DNA of 64,000 nt from Leptolyngbya ohadii IS1 (lineage in GTDB: Bacteria > Cyanobacteriota > Cyanobacteriia > Elainellales > Elainellaceae): contig NZ_NKFP01000006.1 in NCBI RefSeq assembly GCF_002215035.1, positions 471,212 to 535,211 on the forward strand. Direction: 5' to 3'. How positions within the stretch are numbered: the first letter of the stretch is position 1; each line of letters starts with the position of its first letter. Made by a program: the position numbers and the translations under genes. Of the stretch, positions 1-8,771 are shown one piece after another. Below the pieces are notes generated by a model. The model did no database searches and was not told the DNA's origin. It saw only the letters and a list, made by a program, of their open reading frames with translations.

Positions 1-1827
1 TTTGTGCGGGGTATTGCTGAACCTTTGGCGATCGGACTTACCGGGGCATGGCTGCTCATTAATATCTGGCTGCTGGAGCGCCTTGGACATGGAACCGCTG
101 ATTTGCTTCAGGGTAAAGTGTTTCTGTTTTATACGGCAGCATTTGCGCTCTGCTGGCTGGGGGCGGTGCTGCTGCTGCGATCGAAGTATGTGGATGTCCT
201 GGTTCTTAGTGCCAATCGCGGACAGATCAACCTTTCCGATCTGGATCTTCAGGTGTTTAAGCGAAACCTGATTGAGGTGTTGAATCGATCGATTCCCGAT
301 GTTGAGAAGAAGTCCTGCATTGAGCTACTCACCCAGATTGATCCAAAAAGCGTGAGTGAAGTTCTGACGCCGCTGCTGCCCCAATTTTCGCCTGCTCTCC
401 AGCGGGAAAGCCTGGAGGCAATGCTGAAGTCTCCCAGCCCCCCCAGCCCTAGCAGCCTGAAGGCAGTTCGGAGGCTCACCCTCTCCCCCTTGCCGCCGGA
501 TGTGATGGCAGTGGCGTTACGCTACCTGTGGCTCACAGAACCCGAACCCGATCTGCACCTGCTGCGCGATTATTTCAAGCCTTCGATCGATCCGGAAGTG
601 CGGGGAACGGCAGCGGCTCTAATGCTGCGACGCGGCAATCCTCGTCAGAAAGCAGAGGCAACGGACGTTTTGCGGAAAATGCTGACCCACGCTCAGGAAC
701 GCGAACGGGTTATGGGCTGTCGCGCACTGGGCGATGCGGTTTATCTCCAATCCCTGCGCCTCCATATCGAAAAACTGCTGAAGGATCAATCCCTGCGAGT
801 TCGGTGCGCCATGCTGGAGGCGATCGCCGCTACCCACCTGGAGGAATATTATCCCGTTCTGCTGCGGGGGCTGCACTACAAGTCCACCCGGGATGCTTCA
901 ATGCGGGCACTGGTGCGCCTGGAAAACGAGGCTCTACCGCTGCTAGTGGAAGTTGCAGAAAATGCCTATAAACCGGAGATTGTTCGCAGCTATGCCTGGA
1001 ATGCGATCGGGCAAATTGGCAGCGTGGAGGCACTGGATATTCTGGTATCGCGGCTAATGACCGCCTGGGGCAACACAAGACGAACCATTCTCAAAAGCCT
1101 GCTGAAACTACCCCAAGAAAGCGGCATTGAAGGCGTATCCGATCGTCTGGGACGCAGCGGGATTGAAATGCTGATCGATCAGGAGCTGCTGTTTCTGGCA
1201 CATCTCTACGCCAGCCTACTGGATCTAAATGCCGATCAGGTGCCCGGAGAAACTGCTACTCTGCTGCGCCGATCCCTGCGCGATGCGGAGCAGGATACCT
1301 TCGATCGCCTGTTTCTGCTCATGCGATTCCTCTACGACAGCAGTACAATTCAAGCCGCTGCCGCTAGCATTGACTTCAACACGCGAGACAGTCTTGCCAG
1401 AGGACTGGAAATTCTGGACAACACGCTGGACTTGCCCAGCAAACGGGCACTGCTTCAGGTTCTCGATCGCCAGTCCGATCCGGAAAAACTCAGATCCCTC
1501 AGTGACTTTCTGCCCCACCAGCCCCCCTATCAGCCCCTCTATCCCAGCGAGCGACTGCGCCATTTAGTCGAACTGCGGCACTTCCTGTCCGACTGGACGC
1601 TTGCCTGCTGTTTCCACCTCGCCCGCCAACAGCGATGGAGCCTTACCCCCGAACAAACCCTGTCCTGCCTGCGCGACCCCACGGGCTACGTTCGAGAAGC
1701 CGTGATCGCCTACCTGCGAACCGTCTCCCCCAAAACCCTACAAAACCTTCTCCCCTACCTCAAAGACGATCGCCGATCGCCTCCTCTTCGTCCGCAAAGT
1801 CCCCATCTTCCAGGAACTCCGCGATGA
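1..1827 (+). CDS. C-terminal part of a nucleotide-transporter-like membrane protein with HEAT repeats (5' end outside window, frameshifted 3' end)
   Basis: The frame is open from base 1, so the start lies upstream of the window. The first ~60 residues contain two hydrophobic segments (about residues 9-27 and 38-57). They resemble the last membrane helices of the ATP/ADP-translocase (Npt1/Npt2-like, MFS fold) part of cyanobacterial fusion proteins. About 500 residues of helical HEAT-type repeats follow. In such proteins a cyclic-nucleotide-binding domain normally follows in the same frame. Here the frame instead ends in an unnatural Pro/Arg/Ser-rich tail after LLPYLKDD, and the binding domain continues in another frame. 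I read this as one gene broken by a frameshift near 1760-1775, either real or a sequencing error. The transport substrate is not known; cellular location is inferred to be the cytoplasmic membrane. Confidence 0.7.
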   Translation, partial: FVRGIAEPLAIGLTGAWLLINIWLLERLGHGTADLLQGKVFLFYTAAFALCWLGAVLLLRSKYVDVLVLSANRGQINLSDLDLQVFKRNLIEVLNRSIPDVEKKSCIELLTQIDPKSVSEVLTPLLPQFSPALQRESLEAMLKSPSPPSPSSLKAVRRLTLSPLPPDVMAVALRYLWLTEPEPDLHLLRDYFKPSIDPEVRGTAAALMLRRGNPRQKAEATDVLRKMLTHAQERERVMGCRALGDAVYLQSLRLHIEKLLKDQSLRVRCAMLEAIAATHLEEYYPVLLRGLHYKSTRDASMRALVRLENEALPLLVEVAENAYKPEIVRSYAWNAIGQIGSVEALDILVSRLMTAWGNTRRTILKSLLKLPQESGIEGVSDRLGRSGIEMLIDQELLFLAHLYASLLDLNADQVPGETATLLRRSLRDAEQDTFDRLFLLMRFLYDSSTIQAAAASIDFNTRDSLARGLEILDNTLDLPSKRALLQVLDRQSDPEKLRSLSDFLPHQPPYQPLYPSERLRHLVELRHFLSDWTLACCFHLARQQRWSLTPEQTLSCLRDPTGYVREAVIAYLRTVSPKTLQNLLPYLKDDRRSPPLRPQSPHLPGTPR

Positions 1828-1834
1828 CTTCATC

Positions 1835-2218
1835 GTGCGCCTAGCCTCTTCTATGGAGCAGCTCGCCTTCCCGGCAAAGCAAACGATCTTCACCCAGGGC
1901 GAAGAAGGACGATCGCTCTATGTTCTCGTCTCCGGGCGGGTACAGGTGCATATTGGCGATCGAGAACTGGCACGATTGGAGCAGGGCGCCTGTTTTGGCG
2001 AAATGGCAGTGTTTGACGCTGAACCTCGCTCAGCCTCCGTTACGACGCTAGAACACTGCGAGTGCCTTATGCTGACCCAGCAGCAGCTTTATGATGCGAT
2101 CGAAGAAACGCCGGGAATTGCGATTAATATCGTTCGGCTGATGTCTCGCCGTATCCGCCACCTGAATCAAAAGCTCAACGAAGTTAGCCAGCGAGGAATG
2201 ACGGCTGGAAGGCGCTAG
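1835..2218 (+). pseudogene. Cyclic nucleotide-binding domain, frameshifted 3' part of the upstream HEAT-repeat gene
   Basis: This frame encodes a typical cyclic-nucleotide-binding (CAP effector-type) beta roll: QTIFTQGEEGRSLYVLVSG, then a phosphate-binding-cassette-like FGEMAVFDAEPRSASV. The reading frame is open from before 1770, and its upstream residues (ADRLLFVRKVPIFQEL) are the usual lead-in to such a domain. No convincing ribosome-binding site precedes the GTG at 1835. The piece therefore looks like the natural C-terminus of the preceding HEAT protein rather than an independent gene. If translated alone it would be a 127-residue soluble sensor domain. The Arg and Glu expected to touch the cyclic phosphate are present in the cassette (E in GEMA, R in PRSAS). 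Confidence 0.65.
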
Positions 2219-2275
2219 AAACCAAAAGCTCACTCCTTCCTATCCTTCCTATCTGCTGTCAGTGCTCAGCCATTC

Positions 2276-2764
2276 TCAATGCGGCGACCCACTCTCCTTA
2301 TTCTGTCGGCGCACAATCCAATAGCTCAGAGATAGGGCAAAAATCGCTAGTGCCAGCGCCATCAGTTCTAAGCCGCCGGACTTCGAGAAATCGAAAATAA
2401 TAATCTTTCGGGCGACTGCTGTGAGGGAAGTAATGACCACTAGCTCAAGCTGAACGACGTGCTTTTTCAGGTAAGCCGTGATGTTTTCCAGGACTTCCAG
2501 CGCGATCAGGACGTTCAGAAACAAGCCGAAAATCTTGATCAGCGTCACTGTATAGAACTGATCCGGATCGGCTAGCTTGTCGTTTAGCAGGACTTCCTTG
2601 CCGATAAATAGGCACAGCTCGAACACGCTAACAAAAATTACCACCACCATCGCCAGAGACAAAATTTTAGCGACGATCGTTTCCATGCGTTTTAGACCCG
2701 ACAGAAAGCTGTCATCGCTGGTCGCACTGCGGAAAGATTTGGCAAACTGGCGGAAGAAGTCCAT
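2276..2764 (-). CDS. PsiE family (phosphate-starvation-inducible) membrane protein
   Basis: This 162-residue protein has four predicted membrane helices at about residues 32-54, 74-94, 104-125 and 131-151. The pattern ALEVLENITAYLKKH, then ELVVITSLTAVARKIIIFD, is characteristic of the PsiE-like family (PF06146). The family is named for E. coli psiE, a Pho-regulon gene of unknown biochemical role. Length fits the family. The gene converges with the broken HEAT/cNMP gene, and its start (ATG at 2764) faces the queG promoter region about 140 bp away. I see no clear Pho box. The function remains unknown; the family call is fairly secure. Confidence 0.8.
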   Translation of the reverse strand: MDFFRQFAKSFRSATSDDSFLSGLKRMETIVAKILSLAMVVVIFVSVFELCLFIGKEVLLNDKLADPDQFYTVTLIKIFGLFLNVLIALEVLENITAYLKKHVVQLELVVITSLTAVARKIIIFDFSKSGGLELMALALAIFALSLSYWIVRRQNKESGSPH

Positions 2765-2905
2765 GACAAACGAAATGCGGTGAATGCTTGCTGGGAGGTT
2801 TGGATCTGCTTTTGGATAGGTACTCTTACTTACCCTTCTTTCAGCATAGCCCGATCGCGGATTTCTCTATTCACTTCATGCTGGGATCAACCCTAGAATT
2901 CTGTA

Positions 2906-3853
2906 ATGATTTGCATTGATAGCCACCCGAACAGCGATCTCAACAGCGACATCATTAAGCAAAAGGCGCTAGAATTTGGCTTCCACAAAGCAGGAATTGC
3001 TTCCGCCGATGCCGTCACGTCCCATCCGCCGGAACTGCAACGCTGGCTCGATCGCGGCTGCCAGGCGGATATGGATTGGATGGCAAACCCCCGCCGTCAG
3101 GATGTACGATCGCTGCTCCCTTCAGTCCGATCGGTAATCTGCGTGGCGCTCAACTATTACACTGCCCACCCACGACCAGAGGGCACCCAGTACGCCAAAA
3201 TTTCTCGTTATGGCTGGGGACGGGACTACCACCGCATTCTGCACAAAAAACTCAAGGCATTTTCCCAGTGGCTCCAGGCACAGGGTGAGGGCATTGAGGC
3301 AAGATACTACGCCGATACGGGACCGATTCAGGATAAGGTCTGGGCACAGCAGGCGGGCATTGGTTGGATTGCTAAAAACAGCAATGTGATTACGCGAGAC
3401 TATGGCTCCTGGGTCTTTCTGGGCGAGATTTTGACCAACCTTGAACTCCTGCCCGATCGCCCTCATACGCAGCACTGCGGCACCTGTACTCGCTGTTTAG
3501 AAGCCTGCCCGACTCAAGCCATTACTCAGCCATTTGTCGTAGATGCAAATCGCTGCATCGCCTATCACACAATCGAAAATCGCGCTAAATCAATTCCGCC
3601 TGAGGTTGCTGGCAAAATGCAGGGTTGGATTGCCGGATGCGATATCTGTCAGGATGTCTGCCCGTGGAATCAGCGGTTCGCTCAGGAAACGGACGTGGCA
3701 GAATTTCAGCCCTACCCGTGGAACGTTGCGCCAGAGCTAGAGACGATCGCCCATCTGTCTGACGAAGACTGGGATCGGCGATTTCCGGCTTCTGCCCTCC
3801 GGCGAATTAAACCAGAGATGCTGCGACGCAATGCCCAGGCAAATCTGCCCTGA
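2906..3853 (+). CDS. queG: Epoxyqueuosine reductase QueG
   Basis: QueG reduces epoxyqueuosine to queuosine at the tRNA wobble position 34 using a cobalamin cofactor and two [4Fe-4S] clusters. The 315-residue length is normal. Visible signatures are the ferredoxin-like cluster motifs: Cys191-Cys194-Cys197-Cys201 ([12 protein letters not shown]), then Cys245-Cys248-Cys252 ([10 protein letters not shown]). The N-terminal part ([11 protein letters not shown], then [12 protein letters not shown]) matches the substrate/cobalamin-binding half. The ATG at 2906 gives the usual N-terminus, although no strong Shine-Dalgarno sequence precedes it. The enzyme is cytoplasmic. It stands alone on its strand and ends 11 bp from the convergent small gene at 3865. 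Confidence 0.95.
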   Translation: MICIDSHPNSDLNSDIIKQKALEFGFHKAGIASADAVTSHPPELQRWLDRGCQADMDWMANPRRQDVRSLLPSVRSVICVALNYYTAHPRPEGTQYAKISRYGWGRDYHRILHKKLKAFSQWLQAQGEGIEARYYADTGPIQDKVWAQQAGIGWIAKNSNVITRDYGSWVFLGEILTNLELLPDRPHTQHCGTCTRCLEACPTQAITQPFVVDANRCIAYHTIENRAKSIPPEVAGKMQGWIAGCDICQDVCPWNQRFAQETDVAEFQPYPWNVAPELETIAHLSDEDWDRRFPASALRRIKPEMLRRNAQANLP

Positions 3854-3864
3854 TCCATCAAGAC

Positions 3865-4155
3865 CTAGTATTCCTGATGAGCTAAACTGCCTGCTTTATA
3901 AGCAGAAATGTAGTGGGCCAGCAGTTTCCGTGCTTCTCCTTCCGAAGGAAGCCGATAGCGCACCATATACAAGAAGGGCTTTACCCTTGTTTCGTTGCGG
4001 GCTGCGGGTTCCCAAATGCTCAGCAGCACCCCCTCTTCCAGAGCCGTGATGTTGTACTTCAAGACGTGGGGAATTTCAGTGGAAGAAGGACTGGGGGGGA
4101 TGGTAGGGATAGGACGATTGCCAGGGAACGGCTTGTCCAAGGGTAGATAATTCAT
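3865..4155 (-). CDS. Conserved-looking hypothetical protein (96 aa)
   Basis: A 96-residue soluble protein with a proline-rich N-terminus (residues 5-28) and a compact C-terminal part. The latter contains hydrophobic beta-like segments (YNITALEEGVLLSIWEPA, then KPFLYMVRYRLPS) and ends in a helix (EARKLLAHYISAYKAG). No known domain is recognised. The amino-acid composition and the alternation of hydrophobic residues look like a real folded protein rather than a shadow frame, and nothing better occupies the opposite strand. It is convergent with queG. Its upstream region (4156-4350) separates it from the tiny membrane ORF on the same strand. Function unknown. Confidence 0.6.
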   Translation of the reverse strand: MNYLPLDKPFPGNRPIPTIPPSPSSTEIPHVLKYNITALEEGVLLSIWEPAARNETRVKPFLYMVRYRLPSEGEARKLLAHYISAYKAGSLAHQEY

Positions 4156-4350
4156 GCTGCTGATAGCCTGCTGATCGTCTGCGTCAACTGCAACCTGGTC
4201 GTGTAAGGATTATTTTCTACGATAAAATTAATATTCGGCAATATCCCATAGATACACCGAATCGCAGCCGATCGCTAGGGGTAACTGACGTATCGTTACG
4301 ACTATCACACTATCAGCAAAATGGCTGAGCATCCGCAGCCCAATTGCTAA

Positions 4351-4446
4351 CTAGCCTCCCAGGGCAAAAATCCCCATAACCAGAATTGACAGCAGTAAGC
4401 CAGGACTCAGCATTAATGCCAGCGTAATCAGTTCGTGCATTTCCAT
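4351..4446 (-). CDS. Tiny single-pass membrane protein (31 aa)
   Basis: Reading the minus strand from ATG at 4446 gives 31 codons and a TAG stop at 4351. The product starts MEMHELITLALML and ends LVMGIFALGG: a short polar N-terminus followed by one ~22-residue hydrophobic helix. This size and layout is like the small subunits of photosynthetic and NDH complexes, but it does not match any I can name (PetG/L/M/N, PsbI/J/K/M/T/X, PsaI/M were considered). A second ATG two codons in gives an alternative start. A weak AAGG lies upstream. Coding status is inferred from composition only. Confidence 0.45.
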   Translation of the reverse strand: MEMHELITLALMLSPGLLLSILVMGIFALGG

Positions 4447-4769
4447 TGGAGATAGCCTTTCGTATTTGTGCGATTGTGTCTTACTTTCCTATTCTGGCGT
4501 ATTCTCCCAAAATGGCATTTCCCCCTCAGAGCATTTCTCCTTCAAAATAGAGATTTGTTGTCGTAGAGCGGGTGCAACTGCTGCAAAAAATTCCCGCAAC
4601 AGATCCGCTGCAACAGATCCGCCGAAACGGGATATGATCGGGCGGAAGATCTGGCATCTCGTTTGTCTGAGTGGTTTTAGCTTAGCTGACTGGTTCTGGC
4701 TTAGCTCGTTGATCTAGCTGCTTGGCTGAACGAAATTGCCTGATTCATCGATTTCTCCTTCTGTCTTCC
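4447..4769. other. Intergenic region with two short direct duplications
   Basis: There is no convincing gene here. The region holds a perfect-but-one 14-bp tandem duplication at 4596-4609 and 4610-4623 (core CAACAGATCCGC), flanked by CCCG and CGGG that could close a stem. It also holds an imperfect ~19-bp duplication around 4672-4709 (TGGTTTTAGCTTAGC, then TGGTTCTGGCTTAGC). It separates the divergent tiny ORF and the ABC permease, so promoters for both should lie here. None can be fixed with confidence. Confidence 0.4.
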
Positions 4770-5696
4770 ATGCTGAAATCCTGGAGTGCCTTCCTACAAA
4801 ACTCCCGACAGGAACGATCCTGGCATCGGTTCACGCCCTACCTGTTTCTGTTGCCTGCGCTGCTGCTGCTGGGGCTAACGGTGTTTTATCCGGCACTGCA
4901 AGCTTTCTTCCTCAGCTTTACCCGCTACGAGTACGATATTACCCAGCCGCCGGTCTGGATTGGCTTAGAGAACTTTCAGCGGCTTCTCACGGATGAGGTC
5001 TTTTGGAAGACCCTGAGAAATACGATCGTCTACCTGATTGGCGTTGTGCCGATTCTAGTCTTGCTGCCCCTAGTTCTGGCGATTCTGGTCAATAAGTCGC
5101 TCAAAGGAATTCGCTGGTTTCGCGCCGCTTACTACACGCCCGTGGTCATTTCGATGGTGGTAGCGGGAATTGCATGGCGCTGGCTCTACGCCGAGGATGG
5201 CTTGCTGAATCAGTTTTTGCGCTGGCTGAACCTATCCCAGGAGGGCATTCCCTGGCTGACCAGTCCTCGCTTCGCCCTGTTTAGCGTCATGCTCGTCACC
5301 GTCTGGAAGGGTCTAGGCTACTACATGGTGATCTACCTGGCAGGACTCCAGAGCATTCCGGGGGATTTGTACGAAGCAGCAGCGATCGACGGATCAGACG
5401 GCTGGCGGAGACATTGGGATATCACCGTTCCCCTGATGCGTCCCTACCTGTTTTTGGTCGCGGTCATTTCTGCAATTTCAGCTACGAAAGTTTTTGAAGA
5501 AGTGTTCATCATGACTCAGGGTGGACCTCGCAGCAGCTCTAAAACCCTGGTCTACTACGTCTACGAGAAAGCTTTTCAGGATCTTGAAATTAGCTACGCC
5601 TGCACGATCGGCTTAGTCATGTTTTTACTGATCCTGACTTTATCGATCGTCCGTCTCACCCTCAGCCGCGAACCTACCAGCGACATCAAGTTTTAA
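4770..5696 (+). CDS. Sugar ABC transporter permease (MalF/UgpA type)
   Basis: A 308-residue integral membrane protein with about six helices, a first helix at YLFLLPALLLLGLTVFYP, and the binding-protein-dependent permease EAA loop (EAAAIDGSDGWRRHWDITVPL, from residue 202). That loop docks the transporter ATPase. Spacing of the loop from the C-terminus and overall length fit carbohydrate-uptake (CUT1) permeases of the MalF/UgpA/LacF class. The ATG at 4770 is chosen over an upstream TTG at 4722 because family members begin just before the first helix. No binding protein, second permease or ATPase lies nearby, so the rest of the transporter must be encoded elsewhere. The substrate cannot be told from this subunit. 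Confidence 0.9.
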   Translation: MLKSWSAFLQNSRQERSWHRFTPYLFLLPALLLLGLTVFYPALQAFFLSFTRYEYDITQPPVWIGLENFQRLLTDEVFWKTLRNTIVYLIGVVPILVLLPLVLAILVNKSLKGIRWFRAAYYTPVVISMVVAGIAWRWLYAEDGLLNQFLRWLNLSQEGIPWLTSPRFALFSVMLVTVWKGLGYYMVIYLAGLQSIPGDLYEAAAIDGSDGWRRHWDITVPLMRPYLFLVAVISAISATKVFEEVFIMTQGGPRSSSKTLVYYVYEKAFQDLEISYACTIGLVMFLLILTLSIVRLTLSREPTSDIKF

Positions 5697-5916
5697 CCTC
5701 AAGCGGTCACTTTAGCCTCTAAGCATAAGCTTGAAAATTGGAAAAAGCGATCGTCCTGTCTGCGATCGTTCTATCTCCTTGCTAACCGATCTCTGCCAGA
5801 CGACATTTGAACCAACGGAGTGGGAGAAGCCTGTTAGCCGCCAACGGAGGTCGCTCGTCTGAAATTCAGTCTCAGTACAGTCAGAATTCTTAGCACAACC
5901 TTGAGGGAATTACAAA

Positions 5917-6429
5917 ATGCAAAGTCAGACTGTAGATTCAATCAAAAGCCTTTTTCAAAGCCGCTTAGCAACTCTTGAGCATCTCTTAAAGGTAGCTCAG
6001 GCACATTTTTGTGATGACGAGTCGTTTCTTCAAAAGCGCATCGCGGCTGATATGTTGCCCTTCGGCACCCAGATTGCCTTCACCTGTAATCAACCCCGCA
6101 ACTTTGCACTCTGGTGCGACGGTAAACCTGCGAATAATTTAGATCCAAATGTCACATCTCTGGCACAGGCATACGAATCCATATCAAATACAAACGAACT
6201 TCTTTTGAGCATCAATGCTGAAGATACAAAGCTAGCTGAGATGACGCGCATTGATTTGGGCCAGAATCTTTACATCGAACTGTCCGGCAGCGCCTACGCG
6301 AATGAATTTCTAATCCCAAACTTTTACTTCCATCTGGTCACAGCGTATGACATTCTTCGTATGGCTGGTGTACCCATTGGAAAACGAGATTACATGATGC
6401 ACCTCGTACCGTTAATCAAGCAGGGATGA
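5917..6429 (+). CDS. DUF1993 family protein
   Basis: The 170-residue protein matches the DUF1993 pattern. It has an N-terminal helix with a HLLKVAQAHF segment, the DMLPFGTQIAF motif, and the C-terminal signature LIPNFYFHLVTAYDILRMAGVPIGKRDYM. The family is related in fold to DinB/YfiT-like four-helix bundles, and its biochemical role is not established. The ATG at 5917 is preceded by TTGAGGGAATTACAAA, giving a plausible GAGG ribosome-binding site. It is monocistronic, about 220 bp after the permease and 70 bp before tlyA. The protein is soluble and cytoplasmic. Confidence 0.85.
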   Translation: MQSQTVDSIKSLFQSRLATLEHLLKVAQAHFCDDESFLQKRIAADMLPFGTQIAFTCNQPRNFALWCDGKPANNLDPNVTSLAQAYESISNTNELLLSINAEDTKLAEMTRIDLGQNLYIELSGSAYANEFLIPNFYFHLVTAYDILRMAGVPIGKRDYMMHLVPLIKQG

Positions 6430-6500
6430 AGCCTAAACGTTCCAGCACAGCGAACAGTCGAAAAGCACCAGTAAACTAACTTTTCTTGCATAAACGAACC

Positions 6501-7361
6501 TTGCCTAAACAACGCCTCGACGCCCTCCTGGTTGAACGAAATTTCTGCACCTCCCGCCAGCAGGCACAGCGGCTCATTCGTGCTGGGGAAGTGCTGGTTA
6601 ATCAGCAGCGGATTGACAAGCCCGGAACGGAAGTCAATATCGAAGCAGAAATTCAGGTCAAAGAAAAATCGCCCTACGTCTCGCGAGGTGGCGAAAAGCT
6701 GGCAAAAGCCCTGGAAGTTTTTCAGATTCCAGTAGCAGAGCGGATTTGCCTGGATGGGGGTATTTCGACCGGAGGTTTTACGGACTGTCTGCTGCAAGCG
6801 GGGGCAAAGCAAGTCTACGGCATTGATGTAGGTTACGGTCAGGTTGCCTGGAGTCTGCGGCAAGACCCTCGCGTCATTCTGCGCGAACGCACCAATTTAC
6901 GCTATCTCAAGCCTGAAGAACTCTACGGGGACAATTACCTCTACCCCGATCTGGGCGTGATTGACGTTTCCTTTATTTCCCTCACCAAAGTTCTTCCCGC
7001 CTTCTGGAACCTGCTTCAACCGCCAAGGGAGGCTATTCTCCTGGTAAAACCCCAGTTTGAAGTTGGCAAAGAAAAAATTGGTAAAAAGGGAGTTGTCCGT
7101 GACCTCAAAGACCAGGCAGGCGCGATCGAACAAGTCCTACAGTGCGCCAAATCCCTGGGCTGGCAATATCGGGGCGTTACTTGGTCTCCCCTTCTGGGAC
7201 CCGCCGGAAATATCGAATATCTTCTCTGGCTCAGCATAGAGGCTGATGCAAAAGTAACAGAAACGATCGCCGAATCAGATTCCCTCCGCCTACTCCTGCA
7301 ACGGCTCACCCAATCCGCTTACCAGAGCCTCAATACCCAAAGTTCTACGAGTCAAAGCTAA
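6501..7361 (+). CDS. tlyA: TlyA family rRNA 2'-O-methyltransferase
   Basis: The protein combines an N-terminal S4 RNA-binding domain (about residues 3-60: RLDALLVERNFCTSRQQAQR) with an FtsJ-like SAM-dependent methyltransferase domain (residues ~60-240). The methyltransferase shows the SAM-binding segment CLDGGISTGGFTDCLLQ, the DVSFISL motif and VKPQFEVGK. TlyA enzymes methylate the 2'-OH of cytidines in 16S and 23S rRNA. Only TTG codons are available as starts. I chose 6501 because members of the family begin (M)xKQRLD; the TTG at 6486 would add five residues. No clear Shine-Dalgarno sequence is seen for either. Cytoplasmic. Confidence 0.9.
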   Translation: MPKQRLDALLVERNFCTSRQQAQRLIRAGEVLVNQQRIDKPGTEVNIEAEIQVKEKSPYVSRGGEKLAKALEVFQIPVAERICLDGGISTGGFTDCLLQAGAKQVYGIDVGYGQVAWSLRQDPRVILRERTNLRYLKPEELYGDNYLYPDLGVIDVSFISLTKVLPAFWNLLQPPREAILLVKPQFEVGKEKIGKKGVVRDLKDQAGAIEQVLQCAKSLGWQYRGVTWSPLLGPAGNIEYLLWLSIEADAKVTETIAESDSLRLLLQRLTQSAYQSLNTQSSTSQS

Positions 7362-7399
7362 CTCCCCACTCCCTACTCCCCCTTTTCTCACCCACTCAT

Positions 7400-8347
7400 C
7401 TACCTTCCATACAGCGTCCGTGCGTTCAGCCCGAAATCTCGGAAATACCGCGTCCACCGATTCGCCGCACTGCGATCGACAAATGGACCCACCCGCACAT
7501 GGGGACCCCGAGGCGCGTCAGCGGTTTGCACCATTTGGGCAATGCCAAACCCGTCGCCTAGCCGCATCACCTGATTGCTAATGGCAGTCAAATCATCTGA
7601 ACTGCCTGGAATCACCACATAGAACGATCGGCTGCCCCTAGACTCATCTGGAGCCGAACTGGGGGGAAGCGGATCGCCTGTGGGAGATAGGGCTGGAGCA
7701 GGACTGGCAAACGGTTCCGGTGCCGTGGGTTGACCAAATTCGACTTCGCGCGGCACAGGGGTTGTGGGCAACAGATCGGGGGGTGGCAGCATTGGGGCAG
7801 TCACCTGGGGAGCCATCTGAGGCAGGGTGGGAGCGGGGAAGGATGCCGGAGTGGGTAGCGCAGCGGTTTGCGAGGAACCCATTCCTCCACTAGCCATTCT
7901 GCCACCGGGCAGTGTAACCACCTGGGCACCAATCCCACGGGATGCTAGAGCCGCAACCTGCTGCTGTGCCGTACTAACATCGCCAAAAACCCCTGCCTGA
8001 ATCATGCGCCGCCCCTGGTAATTTTGCACAAAGGCTCCCGGTTCGATCGATCGCACCTGATCCAGCATCAACCCACTATCGCCGTTGATAATCACGGCAT
8101 ATTGCTGGGCGGCAGGAATGGTGGCTGCACTAGGCATTGCACCCGTGGGCAGGGTAGGTTGGGCAGGCGGTAGAGGAGTTTGCCCAAAGGAAGGAGGTGG
8201 CGGTGGTAGACCGTTTACAACTTGCTGTGCTAAGAGCAGCCGATCGCCCGGTTCTCGCATGGGTTCTGCTAACGCGATCGAACTGGAGCAGATCAGGCTG
8301 CTGATGACTCCCACACCAATCCAGGGTATAGACGCTGCACGGCTCAT
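7400..8347 (-). CDS. Exported SPOR-domain protein
   Basis: A 315-residue protein with an N-terminal signal or anchor segment (IPWIGVGVISSLICSSSIALA) and long Pro/Ala/Thr-rich linkers. It has two regions resembling SPOR-type folds. One is at about residues 80-150 (IQAGVFGDVSTAQQQVAAL, the classic SPOR spacing). The other is at the C-terminus (YVVIPGSSDDLTAISNQVMRLG, then VRVGPFVDRSAANRWTRYF). SPOR domains bind denuded peptidoglycan strands at division sites, so a cell-envelope role is expected. The ATG at 8347 is preferred to the TTG at 8353. The gene ends 38 bp from tlyA, convergently. Confidence 0.75.
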   Translation of the reverse strand: MSRAASIPWIGVGVISSLICSSSIALAEPMREPGDRLLLAQQVVNGLPPPPPSFGQTPLPPAQPTLPTGAMPSAATIPAAQQYAVIINGDSGLMLDQVRSIEPGAFVQNYQGRRMIQAGVFGDVSTAQQQVAALASRGIGAQVVTLPGGRMASGGMGSSQTAALPTPASFPAPTLPQMAPQVTAPMLPPPDLLPTTPVPREVEFGQPTAPEPFASPAPALSPTGDPLPPSSAPDESRGSRSFYVVIPGSSDDLTAISNQVMRLGDGFGIAQMVQTADAPRGPHVRVGPFVDRSAANRWTRYFRDFGLNARTLYGR

Positions 8348-8771
8348 AGACAACTTTGCTCAACTAGCACAAATTGGCTGCAAGTCTAGCACAATATCTG
8401 GCGGATGAATCAAATTTTAATTGGTGTAAACCACTAGATAGATTTACTGCGATCGACTGCGGCAAAACATGAACCCGAATGCAGGTGTTAGTCTAGAAGC
8501 TGAAGAATTTTGTGGGTCGGCTGTGCGATGGGCTAAATGGGTAAAAATGGGCAAGCAAAGCTGAGCAAAGGTTGAGCAGTGCCAGTTTCCCTGCTGTATC
8601 CATCGCTGTTCGATTTCAGGTTTACCGAAGCTATAAGGCAGAGGCAGGGGGTAAAACTTCCCCACCGAGCAGCTTGCCCCCGCCCTCGCGGTCTAGGGGT
8701 ATTCTCGATCGCTGTCCCTGATTTTTGATTTCTATTCAATTTCTTCTGTATTTTTCTCTGCATCTAGGCTC
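8348..8771. other. Divergent intergenic region, no gene seen
   Basis: This is the stretch between the divergently transcribed SPOR gene and mnmA. Open frames on the minus strand here have no family resemblance and no ribosome-binding site. It should carry both promoters. I see no riboswitch-like or strong hairpin structure. Confidence 0.4.

Noticed and set aside
4466..4717. 83-codon frame before the sugar permease
   Set aside because: It runs through tandem duplications and has no protein-like pattern.
8444..8763. Minus-strand frames between the SPOR gene and mnmA
   Set aside because: Two frames overlap each other and neither resembles a protein; this is the divergent promoter region.
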